Source: Mycobacterium sp. 236(2023)
Lineage (GTDB): Bacteria; Actinomycetota; Actinomycetes; Mycobacteriales; Mycobacteriaceae
Direction: 5' to 3'
NCBI RefSeq assembly: GCF_029623955.1
Contig: NZ_JARSBP010000003.1
Span: 372,001 to 436,000, forward strand
Length of the DNA stretch: 64,000 nucleotides
Each line of letters begins with the position of its first letter. Positions within the stretch are counted from its first letter, which is position 1. Both the position numbers and the translations under genes were made by a program. Shown here in pieces: positions 25,235 to 34,448 of this stretch. The notes under the pieces are model-generated. The model ran no database searches, had not been told where the DNA came from, and was given only the letters and a program-made list of their open reading frames with translations.

Positions 25235-26032
25235 TCAGGCGCTGAGGGCGACCACGGCTTCGGCCGTGTAGCACAGGAACGTCAGCGTCTCCTGCAGGTA
25301 CAACTGCACGGTGTCGGCGTCGTGCGACAGGTAGCCGATGCACACGTCGGTGCCCAGCTGAAGATCGAAATCGCCTCCGCGCGTGGACAACACGAACGCG
25401 CCGTCGATCGCGGGCGCCCAGATGATGTCACCGTCGACGAGCCTGTTGAGGTGTTCGCGGATCGGATAGCCGTGCGCGGTGGTCTCGCTGACCTTCGTGT
25501 AGACATCGGCCGACAGCAGCACGCTGTACGGGCCGTCCACGCCGGCAAGCCGCAGCTCCGACAGGGCCTGGCTGATGACGTCGGGGATCTCGCGGGGGTC
25601 CTCGGGCAGCGCCAGGTTGGGGCATGAGCTCGACTTTCGGATGCCCGTGATGTGGGCAGCTTCATAGCCCTCGAAGATCGCGCGGTCCTCGGCGAACGCG
25701 AGCTTCTTGGCGGCCTCCTTTACCGGATCCCAGTCCGAGTCCTGCGATCCGCGTTCGACGTCGTCGATGTCGACCCGGTTCACGGTGAACGGAACCCGCA
25801 ACCGCACCAGCGGACGCGCGTCACGCAGATGCGCGACCACACCGTCTCCCGGCGGCAGGACATCGAGCAGATGACCGGTGCTGACCGCCGCCGTCACCGG
25901 GCCGCCCGGCTCGCTCACGTCGACCACCCGGCGCCCGGCGATGTGCCGCTTGAACGTGCGGGTGGCCTCCTGCTCGATCTCCGCCCACGCGGAATCGGTG
26001 ATCGGTGCCAGCTCCCGATAGAGGTTGTTCAT
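25235..26032 (-). CDS. Encapsulin shell protein (family 1, Cfp29-like)
   Basis: This 265-residue HK97-fold shell protein assembles into a protein nanocompartment. The beginning NNLYRELAPITDSAWAEIEQ, the P-domain region and ADVYTKVSETTAHGYPIREH match family 1 encapsulins, including M. tuberculosis CFP29. It is downstream of the DyP peroxidase with a 4-nt gap. The ribosome site AAAGGA lies inside the last codons of the peroxidase gene, so translation is likely coupled and the shell/cargo ratio set at that junction. Loaded cargo would be the peroxidase. Confidence 0.94.
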   Translation of the reverse strand: MNNLYRELAPITDSAWAEIEQEATRTFKRHIAGRRVVDVSEPGGPVTAAVSTGHLLDVLPPGDGVVAHLRDARPLVRLRVPFTVNRVDIDDVERGSQDSDWDPVKEAAKKLAFAEDRAIFEGYEAAHITGIRKSSSCPNLALPEDPREIPDVISQALSELRLAGVDGPYSVLLSADVYTKVSETTAHGYPIREHLNRLVDGDIIWAPAIDGAFVLSTRGGDFDLQLGTDVCIGYLSHDADTVQLYLQETLTFLCYTAEAVVALSA

Positions 26033-26036
26033 TGCT

Positions 26037-27035
26037 TCATCCTTTCAGGCTGCCGATCTCCAAAGATCCGGTGTAAACGGTTGGGACAGAAGGTTCCTCA
26101 GGCTCGGCGACCGCAGGCGGGGGCGGATCGTCGAGGAAGTCGATCGTCGGGACGAAGAACATCGTGCCCGTCTTCGCTGTCGAGAAATCGAGGATCCGGT
26201 CGGTGTTGCCGGGTGGATCGCCGATGAACATGTTCGTCAGCATCCGCTCTGTGACCGCCGGATCTGCGGCGTAGGCGATGTAGTAGGTCCCGGACTCCCC
26301 GGTACCCAACGTGCCGAACGGCATGTTGGCCCGCATGATCGCGAGCTCGTTGCCGTCCTCGTCCTCGATGGTGTTGAGCGCGACATGCGAGTTGGCCGGC
26401 TTCACGTCGTCGTCGAGCTCGATGTCCTCCAGCTTGGTGCGGCCGATCACGAGCTCTTGTTCGTTGACGCTCAACGCATTCCACGCATCCATGTCGTGTG
26501 TGTAGCGCTGCACGTGCACATAGCTGGCGCCCACGAAGTCGGGATCGTCGGAGATCTGCACCGCGGTCACCGCGTCGGGCCCGTCCGGGTTTTCCGTCCC
26601 GTCGACGAACCCGAGCAGGTCGCGCTGCTCGAAGAACTTGAAGCCGTGGACTTCGTCGACGACAGAGATGGCGCCGCTCATCGACGCCAGCAGCCTTCCG
26701 CCGAGCTCGAAGCACACATCGAGGGACCCGCCCCGGATGTGGAGCAGTAGGTCGCCTTCGGTCGCCGGTGCGCGATGCCGCTCGCCTTCGAGCTCGATGA
26801 ACTCGTGCAGCTTCGCGGGCCGCGGCCCGGAGAACAACCGGTCCCACGCGTCGGACCCGATGCCGGCCACGAGCGTCAGCTTCGCGTCGGGCACGCGGAA
26901 CCCGACCGCTTTGACGAGCCCGCCGAACCCCGAGAGCGCGTCGTAGACGACCGACTCGCCACCCTCGTCGATGGTTGCCACCAGGAAGATCGCCGCCGGA
27001 GTCAGCGGCGTCAGGATGGGCTGTGGGCGTGGCAC
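26037..27035 (-). CDS. Dye-decolorizing peroxidase, encapsulin cargo
   Basis: The 332-residue DyP-type haem peroxidase has the GxxDG motif in [13 protein letters not shown] (about residue 147). The C-terminal part has the usual distal Arg/Asp region around [19 protein letters not shown]. After the enzymatic fold comes a Pro-rich linker ([13 protein letters not shown]) ending in the short peptide [10 protein letters not shown], an encapsulin cargo-loading peptide close to the known GSLGIGSLK type. The enzyme oxidises dyes and phenols with H2O2, and encapsulation protects cells under oxidative or acid stress in other mycobacteria. It is divergent from pepC. Confidence 0.94.
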   Translation of the reverse strand: MPRPQPILTPLTPAAIFLVATIDEGGESVVYDALSGFGGLVKAVGFRVPDAKLTLVAGIGSDAWDRLFSGPRPAKLHEFIELEGERHRAPATEGDLLLHIRGGSLDVCFELGGRLLASMSGAISVVDEVHGFKFFEQRDLLGFVDGTENPDGPDAVTAVQISDDPDFVGASYVHVQRYTHDMDAWNALSVNEQELVIGRTKLEDIELDDDVKPANSHVALNTIEDEDGNELAIMRANMPFGTLGTGESGTYYIAYAADPAVTERMLTNMFIGDPPGNTDRILDFSTAKTGTMFFVPTIDFLDDPPPPAVAEPEEPSVPTVYTGSLEIGSLKG

Positions 27036-27085
27036 AAATGGACCCTAGCGTCAAGATCAACGGAATCACCGGCCAAGATGGAAAG

Positions 27086-28342
27086 ATGCCAGCTAGCCCC
27101 CAGGGTCTCTGCAAGTTCATCGACGCCTCGCCGTCGCCGTTTCACGCGTGCCGCACCGCCGCGGATCGGCTGCTGGCGGCGGGTTTCACCGAATTGTCCG
27201 AAAGCGATGCGTGGCCTGCCGCCGGTGATTATTTCGTGGTGCGTGCCGGATCGCTGATCGCGTGGCGATCGGCCAGTTCTCCCGCCGCTCCTTTTCGTAT
27301 CGTCGGCGCCCACACCGACAGCCCCAACCTGCGGGTCAAACAGCACCCGGACCGATTTCTGGCCGGCTGGCAGATCGTCGCGCTGCAGCCCTACGGCGGA
27401 GCCTGGCTGAACTCGTGGCTCGACCGCGATCTCGGGATCAGCGGACGACTCTCGGTGCGCGAGGGCACCTCCATCCGGCACACGCTCGTGCGGATCGACG
27501 ACCCGGTGTTGCGCGTGCCGCAGCTGGCGATCCACCTGTCCGAAGACCGCAAGGGGGTGGAGCTCAACCCGCAGCGGCACGTCAACGCGGTCTGGGGGGT
27601 TGGCAGCGGCACCCGGTCCTTCCTCGACTACGTCGCCGCGCACGCCGAGGTCGCCGCAGCCGATGTTCTGGGTTTCGACCTGATGACCCACGACATCAAC
27701 CCGTCACGGCTGGTCGGCGCCGACAGTGACCTGGTCAGCGCGCCGCGGCTGGACAACCAGGCCACCTGCTACGCCGGTCTGGAGGCGTTCCTGATCGCCG
27801 AATCCGACGGCGTGACGCCGGTGCTGGTGCTCTTCGACCATGAGGAGGTCGGTTCGCAGTCCGACCACGGAGCCCAGTCCGACCTCCTGCTGACCGTGCT
27901 CGAACGCATCACGCTGGCCGCGGGCGGCAGCCGGGAGGACTTCCTGCGGCGACTGCCCACCTCGATCGTCGCCTCCGGCGACATGGCCCACGCCACGCAC
28001 CCGAACTATCCGGAACGCCACGAGCCCGGTCACCTCATCGAGGTCAACGCCGGCCCGGTGCTCAAGGTGCAGCCCAACCTGCGGTACGCCACGGACGGTC
28101 GCACCGCGGCGGCCTTCGCGCTGGCGTGCCGGCAGGCCGGGGTGCCGCTGCAGCGGTACGAGCACCGGGCCGACCTGCCCTGCGGGTCGACGATCGGTCC
28201 GATGACCGCGGCCAACACCGGAATCCCCACCGTGGATGTCGGCGCAGCCCAGCTGGCGATGCACTCCGCGCGCGAGGTCATGGGCGCCGCCGATGTCGCC
28301 AGCTATTCCGCCGCACTTGCGGCTTTCTTGTCACCGGCCTGA
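27086..28342 (+). CDS. pepC: M18-family aminopeptidase
   Basis: This 418-residue dodecameric zinc aminopeptidase removes acidic N-terminal residues in the cytoplasm. Metal and catalytic motifs are in order: [12 protein letters not shown] (first His), [15 protein letters not shown] (bridging Asp), [14 protein letters not shown] (catalytic Glu and ligand), and [16 protein letters not shown] (last His). The start is set to the ATG at 27086, beginning [20 protein letters not shown], which matches the expected PepC N-terminus. An in-frame upstream extension exists but is poorly supported. TAGCGT at 27047-27052 may be its -10 box. Confidence 0.93.
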   Translation: MPASPQGLCKFIDASPSPFHACRTAADRLLAAGFTELSESDAWPAAGDYFVVRAGSLIAWRSASSPAAPFRIVGAHTDSPNLRVKQHPDRFLAGWQIVALQPYGGAWLNSWLDRDLGISGRLSVREGTSIRHTLVRIDDPVLRVPQLAIHLSEDRKGVELNPQRHVNAVWGVGSGTRSFLDYVAAHAEVAAADVLGFDLMTHDINPSRLVGADSDLVSAPRLDNQATCYAGLEAFLIAESDGVTPVLVLFDHEEVGSQSDHGAQSDLLLTVLERITLAAGGSREDFLRRLPTSIVASGDMAHATHPNYPERHEPGHLIEVNAGPVLKVQPNLRYATDGRTAAAFALACRQAGVPLQRYEHRADLPCGSTIGPMTAANTGIPTVDVGAAQLAMHSAREVMGAADVASYSAALAAFLSPA

Positions 28343-28356
28343 CCTAGGGTCGGGGC

Positions 28357-28698
28357 ATGGCAATGAAAGTGGAGATGATCACCTTCGATTGTGTGGATCC
28401 CGACGGGCTCGCCGACTGGTGGGCCAACGCCGCGGGTGGGGACGTGAACGCCGTTGCGCCAGGCGAATTCGTGATGGTCGCCAGTGAGGGACGCCCGACG
28501 CTGGGGTTCCAGCGCGTGCCCGATCCGACGCCCGGCAAGAACAAGGTGCACCTCGATTTCCACGCCGAGGACCGCGAAGCCGAGGTCGCGCGCCTCGTCG
28601 GTCTCGGCGCGAAGGAAACCGGGCGGAACAACTTCGGCCCCGAGTTCGAATGGGTGGTGATGGCCGACCCGGAGGGCAACGCGTTCTGTGTGGCCTGA
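28357..28698 (+). CDS. VOC/glyoxalase-like domain protein (Rv0801-like)
   Basis: The 113-residue vicinal-oxygen-chelate domain protein has FDCVDPDGLADWWANAAGGD at the N-terminus and NKVHLDFHAEDREAEV in the middle. The C-terminus is EWVVMADPEGNAFCV, the classic end of the glyoxalase_6 subgroup. It probably forms a dimer. Substrate and metal are unknown. TAGGGT (28345-28350) lies 6 nt before the ATG, so the transcript is probably leaderless. It starts 14 nt after the pepC stop. Confidence 0.87.
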   Translation: MAMKVEMITFDCVDPDGLADWWANAAGGDVNAVAPGEFVMVASEGRPTLGFQRVPDPTPGKNKVHLDFHAEDREAEVARLVGLGAKETGRNNFGPEFEWVVMADPEGNAFCVA

Positions 28699-28717
28699 GT
28701 CGCACCGCCGCGCTGGC

Positions 28718-28723
28718 TAGACT
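28718..28723 (+). promoter_or_regulatory. Predicted -10 box of purL (leaderless)
   Basis: TAGACT lies 6 nt before the GTG at 28730. No ribosome binding site is present in between. Confidence 0.55.
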
Positions 28724-28729
28724 GGCGCG

Positions 28730-31051
28730 GTGACGTCTGGGTTGACCCAAGAGGTAGACACCGTCGAGCGGGCCGCCGCCACCCCCGATCATCCGCAGCC
28801 CTTCCGGGAGCTCGGGCTCAAGGACGACGAGTACGACAGGATCCGTGAGATCCTCGGTCGCCGTCCCACCGACGCCGAGCTGGCGATGTACTCGGTGATG
28901 TGGAGCGAGCACTGCTCCTACAAGTCCTCGAAGGTGCATCTGCGCTATTTCGGTGAGACCACCACCGCGAAGATGCGCGAGACCATGCTCGCGGGCATCG
29001 GCGAGAACGCCGGCGTCGTCGACATCGGCGACGGCTGGGCCGCCACCTTCAAGGTCGAGTCCCACAACCACCCGTCCTACATCGAGCCCTACCAGGGCGC
29101 GGCGACCGGTGTCGGCGGCATCGTGCGCGACATCATGGCGATGGGCGCGCGCCCGGTGGCCGTGATGGACCAGTTGCGGTTCGGCGCCGCCGACGCACCC
29201 GACACCCGCCGCGTGCTCGACGGTGTCGTCCGCGGCGTCGGAGGGTACGGAAACTCGCTGGGCCTGCCCAACATCGGCGGCGAGACGATCTTCGACGCCA
29301 GCTACGCCGGCAACCCGCTCGTCAATGCGCTGTGCGTCGGCGTGCTGCGCAAGGAAGACCTCAAGCTGGCCTTTGCCTCGGGCGCAGGCAACAAGATCAT
29401 CCTGTTCGGGGCGCGCACCGGTCTCGACGGCATCGGCGGCGTGTCCGTGCTGGCGTCGGAGACGTTCGGTGGCGACGAGGGCGGGTCATCGGGACGCAAG
29501 AAGCTCCCCAGCGTGCAGGTCGGCGACCCGTTCACCGAGAAGGTGCTCATCGAGTGCTGCCTCGAGCTCTATGCGGGCGATCTCGTGGTCGGCATCCAGG
29601 ATCTCGGCGGTGCCGGATTGTCCTGTGCCACATCCGAACTCGCGTCGGCAGGCGACGGCGGCATGAAGGTGGAGCTGGAGACGGTGCCGCTGCGCGCGGC
29701 CAACATGACCCCCGCGGAGATCCTGTCGAGCGAATCGCAGGAACGGATGTGCGCCGTCGTCACCCCCGACAACGTCGACGCGTTCATGGCCGTCTGCCGC
29801 AAGTGGGACGTCCTGGCCACGGTGATCGGCGAGGTCACCGACGGCGACCGCCTCGAGATCACCTGGCACGGCGAGACCGTCGTCGACGTGCCCCCGCGCA
29901 CCGTCGCTCACGAAGGTCCCGTCTACGAGCGTCCCGTTCAGCGCCCCGACAGCCAGGATGCGCTGGTCGCCGACACCACTGCGTCGCTGAAGCGGCCCAC
30001 GACGGGTGACGAGCTGCGCGCCACGCTGCTCGAGCTGATCGGCAGCCCGCACCTGTGCAGCCGAGCTTTCATCACCGAGCAGTACGACCGCTACGTCCGC
30101 GGCAACACCGTGCTCGCCGAGCACGCCGACGGAGGCGTGCTGCGCGTCGACGAGGCGACCGGCCGCGGCATCGCGATCTCCACCGACGCCTCCGGGCGAT
30201 ACACCGCGCTCGATCCGTACACCGGCGCTCAGCTCGCGCTCGCCGAGGCGTACCGCAACGTCGCGGTCACCGGAGCCACGCCCGTAGCGGTCACCAACTG
30301 CCTGAACTTCGGCTCGCCCGAAGACCCCGGCGTCATGTGGCAGTTCTCCCAGGCTGTCCGCGGCCTCGCTGACGGTGCTGCGGCACTGGGCATTCCGGTC
30401 ACCGGCGGCAACGTCAGCTTCTACAACCAGACCGGCACCACCGCGATCCTGCCGACCCCCGTGGTCGGAGTGCTGGGCGTCATCGACGATGTGAAGCGGC
30501 GGATCGGCACCGGCGTCGGCAACGAGCCCGGCGAGACGCTGATCCTGCTCGGCGACACGCATGACGAGTTCGACGGCTCGATCTGGGCGCAGGTCAGCGC
30601 CGGACACCTCGGCGGGGTACCGCCCAAGGTGGACCTGGAACGCGAACAGCTGCTCGCCGAAGTGCTGACCGCCGCGTCTCGCGACGGCCTTGTCTCAGCG
30701 GCGCACGACCTGTCCGAGGGCGGTCTCATCCAGGCCGTCGTCGAGGCGGCGCTGGCCGGCGAAACCGGTTGCCGCATCGTGCTTCCCGAAGGTTTCCAAG
30801 AAGGCACGGCGCCTTTCGTCTTCCTCTTCTCGGAGTCCGCGGGCCGGGTGCTGGTCGCGGTGCCGCGCACCGAGGAGAGCCGGTTCACCGCCATGTGCGA
30901 GGCGCGGGGGCTGCCCGCGACCCGCGTCGGAGTCGTCGACCAGGGCCCCGAAGGCGGCGAACCCGCGATCGAGGTGCAGGGCCAGTTCACGGTCACGCTG
31001 GAGGAGTTGCGGCGCACGTCGGAGGGTGTGCTGCCCGGTCTGTTCGGGTGA
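28730..31051 (+). CDS. purL: FGAM synthase large subunit PurL
   Basis: The 773-residue small-type PurL works with PurS and PurQ to convert FGAR to FGAM with ATP and glutamine-derived ammonia. It has two AIRS-like halves. Recognisable pieces are [17 protein letters not shown], the [20 protein letters not shown] nucleotide-binding loop, [17 protein letters not shown] and the second-half [16 protein letters not shown]. Length and start ([15 protein letters not shown]) match mycobacterial PurL. Confidence 0.96.
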   Translation: MTSGLTQEVDTVERAAATPDHPQPFRELGLKDDEYDRIREILGRRPTDAELAMYSVMWSEHCSYKSSKVHLRYFGETTTAKMRETMLAGIGENAGVVDIGDGWAATFKVESHNHPSYIEPYQGAATGVGGIVRDIMAMGARPVAVMDQLRFGAADAPDTRRVLDGVVRGVGGYGNSLGLPNIGGETIFDASYAGNPLVNALCVGVLRKEDLKLAFASGAGNKIILFGARTGLDGIGGVSVLASETFGGDEGGSSGRKKLPSVQVGDPFTEKVLIECCLELYAGDLVVGIQDLGGAGLSCATSELASAGDGGMKVELETVPLRAANMTPAEILSSESQERMCAVVTPDNVDAFMAVCRKWDVLATVIGEVTDGDRLEITWHGETVVDVPPRTVAHEGPVYERPVQRPDSQDALVADTTASLKRPTTGDELRATLLELIGSPHLCSRAFITEQYDRYVRGNTVLAEHADGGVLRVDEATGRGIAISTDASGRYTALDPYTGAQLALAEAYRNVAVTGATPVAVTNCLNFGSPEDPGVMWQFSQAVRGLADGAAALGIPVTGGNVSFYNQTGTTAILPTPVVGVLGVIDDVKRRIGTGVGNEPGETLILLGDTHDEFDGSIWAQVSAGHLGGVPPKVDLEREQLLAEVLTAASRDGLVSAAHDLSEGGLIQAVVEAALAGETGCRIVLPEGFQEGTAPFVFLFSESAGRVLVAVPRTEESRFTAMCEARGLPATRVGVVDQGPEGGEPAIEVQGQFTVTLEELRRTSEGVLPGLFG

Positions 31052-31067
31052 CGCCCGGGTTTTCAAG

Positions 31068-32789
31068 GTGAACAACAGCGACACCGAGAAACACCCCCTC
31101 TACGTCTGGGCGTGGCGACTGCTCCGCCTGGACTTCACCGGTGTCGCTGTCGGCGCGTTGTTCTTCTGCCTGTCCCTGACCCCGTCGCTGCTGCCGCGCG
31201 ACTGGCTGTTCCAGGGACTGATCGGCGGGATCAACGCCGCGATCGGCTACGGCATCGGCGTCTTCGTCGAACGCATGGCACGCCGATTCGTGCTCAGACA
31301 CAGCGCGCGGTGGCCACCACCCCCGAAGGTGCTCTACGCACTCAAGACGGCCACCGTGGTCATCTCCGCGGGAGCCTGCGTGCTGATGGTGATCCCGGCG
31401 GCAGCCTGGCAGCGCCAGGTGTCGGCCCTGATGGGAATGGAGGGGCCGGGTACGGCGAGTTATCTGCGGCTTCTGATCATCGCCATTGTCGTCGCGGGGC
31501 TGTGCATCGCGACCGCGCGGGTGCTGATCGACCTCATCAAGACGATGGCCCGCTTCCTCATCAGAAAATGGCGCCTCTCCGACGAGATGGCGCTGTTCAT
31601 CGGCACCGCCGTTGTCGTCGTCCTCGTCATCACATTGGTCAACGGCGTTCTCCTGCGTGGCTTCCTCGCAGGCGCCAACCGGGTCTTCCAACCGCAGAAC
31701 GCCACCACCAGGGATGGTGTCGTCCAACCGGAGGAGCCCGAAAGATCGGGCAGCCCAGAGTCTTTCGCGGCATGGGACACCCTCGGATTCCAGGGGCGCA
31801 ACTTCGTCGGCTCCGGGCCCCATGCCGACGAACTGGCCCGCATCAACGGCAGGCCCGCCAGGGAACCGATCCGCGCCTACGTCGGCCTTCAGACCGCCGA
31901 CACCGACGAAGCGCGAATGGCCGTGCTGCTCAGCGAACTCGAACGCACCGGCGCCTTCGACCGCGAAGTTCTTGTCATCGCCCCCACGACGGGCACGGGC
32001 TGGATCAACCCGATCGCAGCGCGGTCGCTGGAGATGATGTACAACGGCGACACCGCGATCGTCGGCTCCCAGTACTCCTATCTGCCGAGCTGGATCTCGT
32101 TCCTCGGCGACCAGCAGAAGTCGATGGAGTCGGGACGGATGATGATCGACGCCGTCCACCAGCGCTGGGAGCAACTGCCGCCCGACCGGCGTCCCCGCTT
32201 GGTGCTCTACGGCGAGAGCCTGGGATCAATGGCGGGCCAGGGCGCCTTCGACTGGCTGCCCGACATCGCCCGGATGGGATTCTCCTCGGTGCTGTGGGTG
32301 GGCCCGCCGAACGCGAGTCCGCTCTGGCATGGCATCACCGTGCGCCGCGACCCCGGCACCCCGGAGGTGGAACCGCGCTACGATGACGGCCGCACCGTCC
32401 GGTTCTCCCAGGGCAACGACGCGGCACAGATCGCCGATGATTCGGCCTCGCCGTGGGACAGCCCCAGAGTGCTTTTCCTGCAACACTCTTCGGATCCGAT
32501 CGTGTGGTGGTCGCAGGATCTGCTGTTCACTCGGCCCGACTGGCTCTCCGAGCCGCCGGGCCGTGACCGCACCACGTCGATGCGCTGGTACCCGATCATC
32601 ACGTTCTGGCAGGTGGCCGCCGACATGACCAACGCCGCGTCGGTGCCCGGCGGGCACGGACACAATTACGGCGACTTCATCCTCGACGGCTGGGCCGGCA
32701 CCGCGCCACCCGACGGCTGGACGCGCGACGACACCGAGCGGATCCGCACTGCGCTGGCCGAGACCGAATCCGAGGACGGCGACTACTAG
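31068..32789 (+). CDS. Membrane alpha/beta-hydrolase (Abhydrolase_9 type)
   Basis: The 573-residue protein has an N-terminal membrane domain with about four helices (residues about 18-40, 48-70, 95-118, 130-155, with a further one near 175-200), then a long extracytoplasmic or cytosolic alpha/beta hydrolase. The nucleophile motif is LVLYGESLGSMAGQGAF with Ser in GESLG. GGHGHNYGDFIL near the end carries the likely catalytic His, and IAPTTGTGWINP is characteristic of PF10081-type proteins. These are actinobacterial membrane hydrolases of unknown substrate, likely lipid or cell-envelope related. Start GTG at 31068; the stop overlaps the next GTG by one base. Confidence 0.85.
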   Translation: MNNSDTEKHPLYVWAWRLLRLDFTGVAVGALFFCLSLTPSLLPRDWLFQGLIGGINAAIGYGIGVFVERMARRFVLRHSARWPPPPKVLYALKTATVVISAGACVLMVIPAAAWQRQVSALMGMEGPGTASYLRLLIIAIVVAGLCIATARVLIDLIKTMARFLIRKWRLSDEMALFIGTAVVVVLVITLVNGVLLRGFLAGANRVFQPQNATTRDGVVQPEEPERSGSPESFAAWDTLGFQGRNFVGSGPHADELARINGRPAREPIRAYVGLQTADTDEARMAVLLSELERTGAFDREVLVIAPTTGTGWINPIAARSLEMMYNGDTAIVGSQYSYLPSWISFLGDQQKSMESGRMMIDAVHQRWEQLPPDRRPRLVLYGESLGSMAGQGAFDWLPDIARMGFSSVLWVGPPNASPLWHGITVRRDPGTPEVEPRYDDGRTVRFSQGNDAAQIADDSASPWDSPRVLFLQHSSDPIVWWSQDLLFTRPDWLSEPPGRDRTTSMRWYPIITFWQVAADMTNAASVPGGHGHNYGDFILDGWAGTAPPDGWTRDDTERIRTALAETESEDGDY

Positions 32790-33427
32790 TGCGCGACAGC
32801 GTCCGGGCGGCGGCGCTCGCCGCGGTGCTGGTCGGTTGGAGCTTCATCGCGCCGAGATTGCCGCAACGCTGGAACCCTTTGCCGCAGATGCTGTTCGGCC
32901 TGGCCGTCGTGGGACTGGAGCGGCCGCCGCTCGGCTTGCGGCCACCGCAGCTGTGGCGCGGGTTGACATGGGGGAGCGCTGCCGCAGCGCCCGTCCTGCT
33001 GGCCGTCGGCACGAGCATCGCAGTCCCGATGGTGCGAGAAGGCATGGGGGACAGGCGCCCAACCGCTCCACCCGGCCGATGGCTGCTGTTAGGCATCCCG
33101 TTCGGCACGGTGTGGCCGGAGGAGGTGACCTACCGGGGTGCCCTGGGAACGGTGTCCGGCCGGGCATTCGGCGACGCTGCGGGCCGGCTGTTCACCGCTG
33201 CGGTCTTCGGGATGTCACACATCCCCGACGCCCGAGCCAACAACGAACCGGTGCTCGGCACCGTCCTGGTCACCGGCGCGGCCGGCTGGGTGTTCTCGTG
33301 GTTGCATGCGAAGTCCGCGAGCCTGGCCGCCCCGATGCTGGCTCACCTGGCCGCCAATGAGGCGGGAGCTATTGCAGCCCTTGTGGTTTCCCGGCGACTT
33401 CGGCGTACTTCGACAACGCCAGCGTGA
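32789..33427 (+). CDS. CPBP-family intramembrane metalloprotease (Rv0804-like)
   Basis: The 212-residue membrane protein has about six hydrophobic segments and the CPBP (Abi/CAAX-protease-like) motifs. Motif 1 is EEVTYRG (EExxxR) near residue 112. Motif 2 is FGMSHIPDA (FxxxH). The last His/Asn is in PMLAHLAANEA. These residues bind the catalytic metal within the membrane. Substrates in mycobacteria are unknown. The start codon shares one base with the upstream stop (TAGTG), so the two genes form a coupled pair. Confidence 0.85.
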   Translation: MRDSVRAAALAAVLVGWSFIAPRLPQRWNPLPQMLFGLAVVGLERPPLGLRPPQLWRGLTWGSAAAAPVLLAVGTSIAVPMVREGMGDRRPTAPPGRWLLLGIPFGTVWPEEVTYRGALGTVSGRAFGDAAGRLFTAAVFGMSHIPDARANNEPVLGTVLVTGAAGWVFSWLHAKSASLAAPMLAHLAANEAGAIAALVVSRRLRRTSTTPA

Positions 33428-33445
33428 CAAAGTACGCCGAAATCG

Positions 33446-33850
33446 CTAGCTCGCGCCGGCGACGTTGCGGACGTGCACGACGAGGTCGTGCGGCTCGGTC
33501 TTCTGGTCGTCGATCCCGAAGCTGATCACCTTGTGCGGCGTGACGCGAATGATGGATGCGCCGTCGACCTCGGCTTGCGCTGCGGTACCGCGGATCTCGA
33601 GGCATCGGACGCGCCACGGGTCACGCGACGTGATGTCGTCGACGACGAACGCCACCCGGTCGTTGGCGGCGAGGTTGCGGTACTTGCGGCTCTTCGCCAT
33701 CTCGTAGCCGCCGATATCGATGGTCCCGAGTTCCTCGTTGTACGAGAACCCGACCGGGCTGTTCTGCGGAGTGCCGTCGGGCTGGATGGTGGCCAGCCGG
33801 CCGAGGTCCGCCTGCTTCATGAAGTCGATCTCGAACGCGGTGAAGGTCAT
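33446..33850 (-). CDS. PPOX-class F420-dependent oxidoreductase
   Basis: The 134-residue split-barrel protein reads FMKQADLGRLATIQPDGTPQ at the N-terminus, then GGYEMAKSRKYRNLAANDRV and ITPHKVISF-like ending segments. This is the pattern of mycobacterial Rv1155/Rv2074-type F420-binding oxidoreductases and biliverdin reductases. The basic KSRKYRNL patch is the expected F420-phosphate contact. It functions as a dimer. It is convergent with the CPBP gene and divergent from the next gene, 81 nt apart. Confidence 0.87.
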   Translation of the reverse strand: MTFTAFEIDFMKQADLGRLATIQPDGTPQNSPVGFSYNEELGTIDIGGYEMAKSRKYRNLAANDRVAFVVDDITSRDPWRVRCLEIRGTAAQAEVDGASIIRVTPHKVISFGIDDQKTEPHDLVVHVRNVAGAS

Positions 33851-33931
33851 GCGGCTGACCGTAAAACCTCAAGAACCGTTGAGGTCAAGGGTTGCTCTCC
33901 GGTGACGCCACAGGCTTTGAGAACCTAGATC

Positions 33932-34324
33932 ATGGCCTCACGTCGCACCGCCGACCCGGCGAAGACCCGCGCCGCCGTCGAAGCGGTCGCCGATTGGCTC
34001 CGCGACGACACCATCGCCGCGCCGGGCCGCGCCGCACTCGCCGAGGCAGTGCGCATGACCGCACGGACCCTCGCCGCGATCGCCCCCGGCGCCGCCGTCG
34101 AAGTCCGGGTGCCGCCGTTCGTCGCCGTCCAGTGCATCGAAGGCCCCACGCACACGCGCGGCAACCCCCCGAACGTCGTCGAAACCGACCCGCGAACCTG
34201 GCTGTTGCTGGCCACCGGTCTCCTGACGATCGCGGACGCGGCTGCCGCCGGGGCGCTGCAGATGTCGGGTTCGCGGGCCACCGAGGTCGCAGGCGCGCTG
34301 CCTCTCGTCACACTTGCCGGCTGA
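33932..34324 (+). CDS. Sterol-carrier-family-like protein (Rv0807-like)
   Basis: The 130-residue protein precedes purF as in M. tuberculosis. It contains DPAKTRAAVEAVADWLRDD, VEVRVPPFVAVQCIEGP, TRGNPPNVVETDPRTWLLL and a late SGSRATEVAGALPLVTLA. This is the actinobacterial sterol-carrier-family pattern (SCP3-like). The TWLLLATG stretch is typical. It probably binds a small hydrophobic ligand; biochemical function is unproven. Confidence 0.82.
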   Translation: MASRRTADPAKTRAAVEAVADWLRDDTIAAPGRAALAEAVRMTARTLAAIAPGAAVEVRVPPFVAVQCIEGPTHTRGNPPNVVETDPRTWLLLATGLLTIADAAAAGALQMSGSRATEVAGALPLVTLAG

Positions 34325-34403
34325 CGGAATGCCCAGACGATGAAACCTGGTTGTTCCCTTCACCACACCGTCGCCTGATTCCGCGTTTTGCAGTCGTTCA
34401 CCG

Positions 34404-34409
34404 TAGACT
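34404..34409 (+). promoter_or_regulatory. Predicted -10 box of purF
   Basis: TAGACT lies about 40 nt before the GTG at 34449. A CAGGGAG ribosome site is at 34432-34438, so purF, unlike the other pur genes here, appears to have a leader with a Shine-Dalgarno sequence. Confidence 0.5.
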
Positions 34410-34448
34410 GGGCGACGTCACCCACAGCCCCCAGGGAGCAGCCTGATC

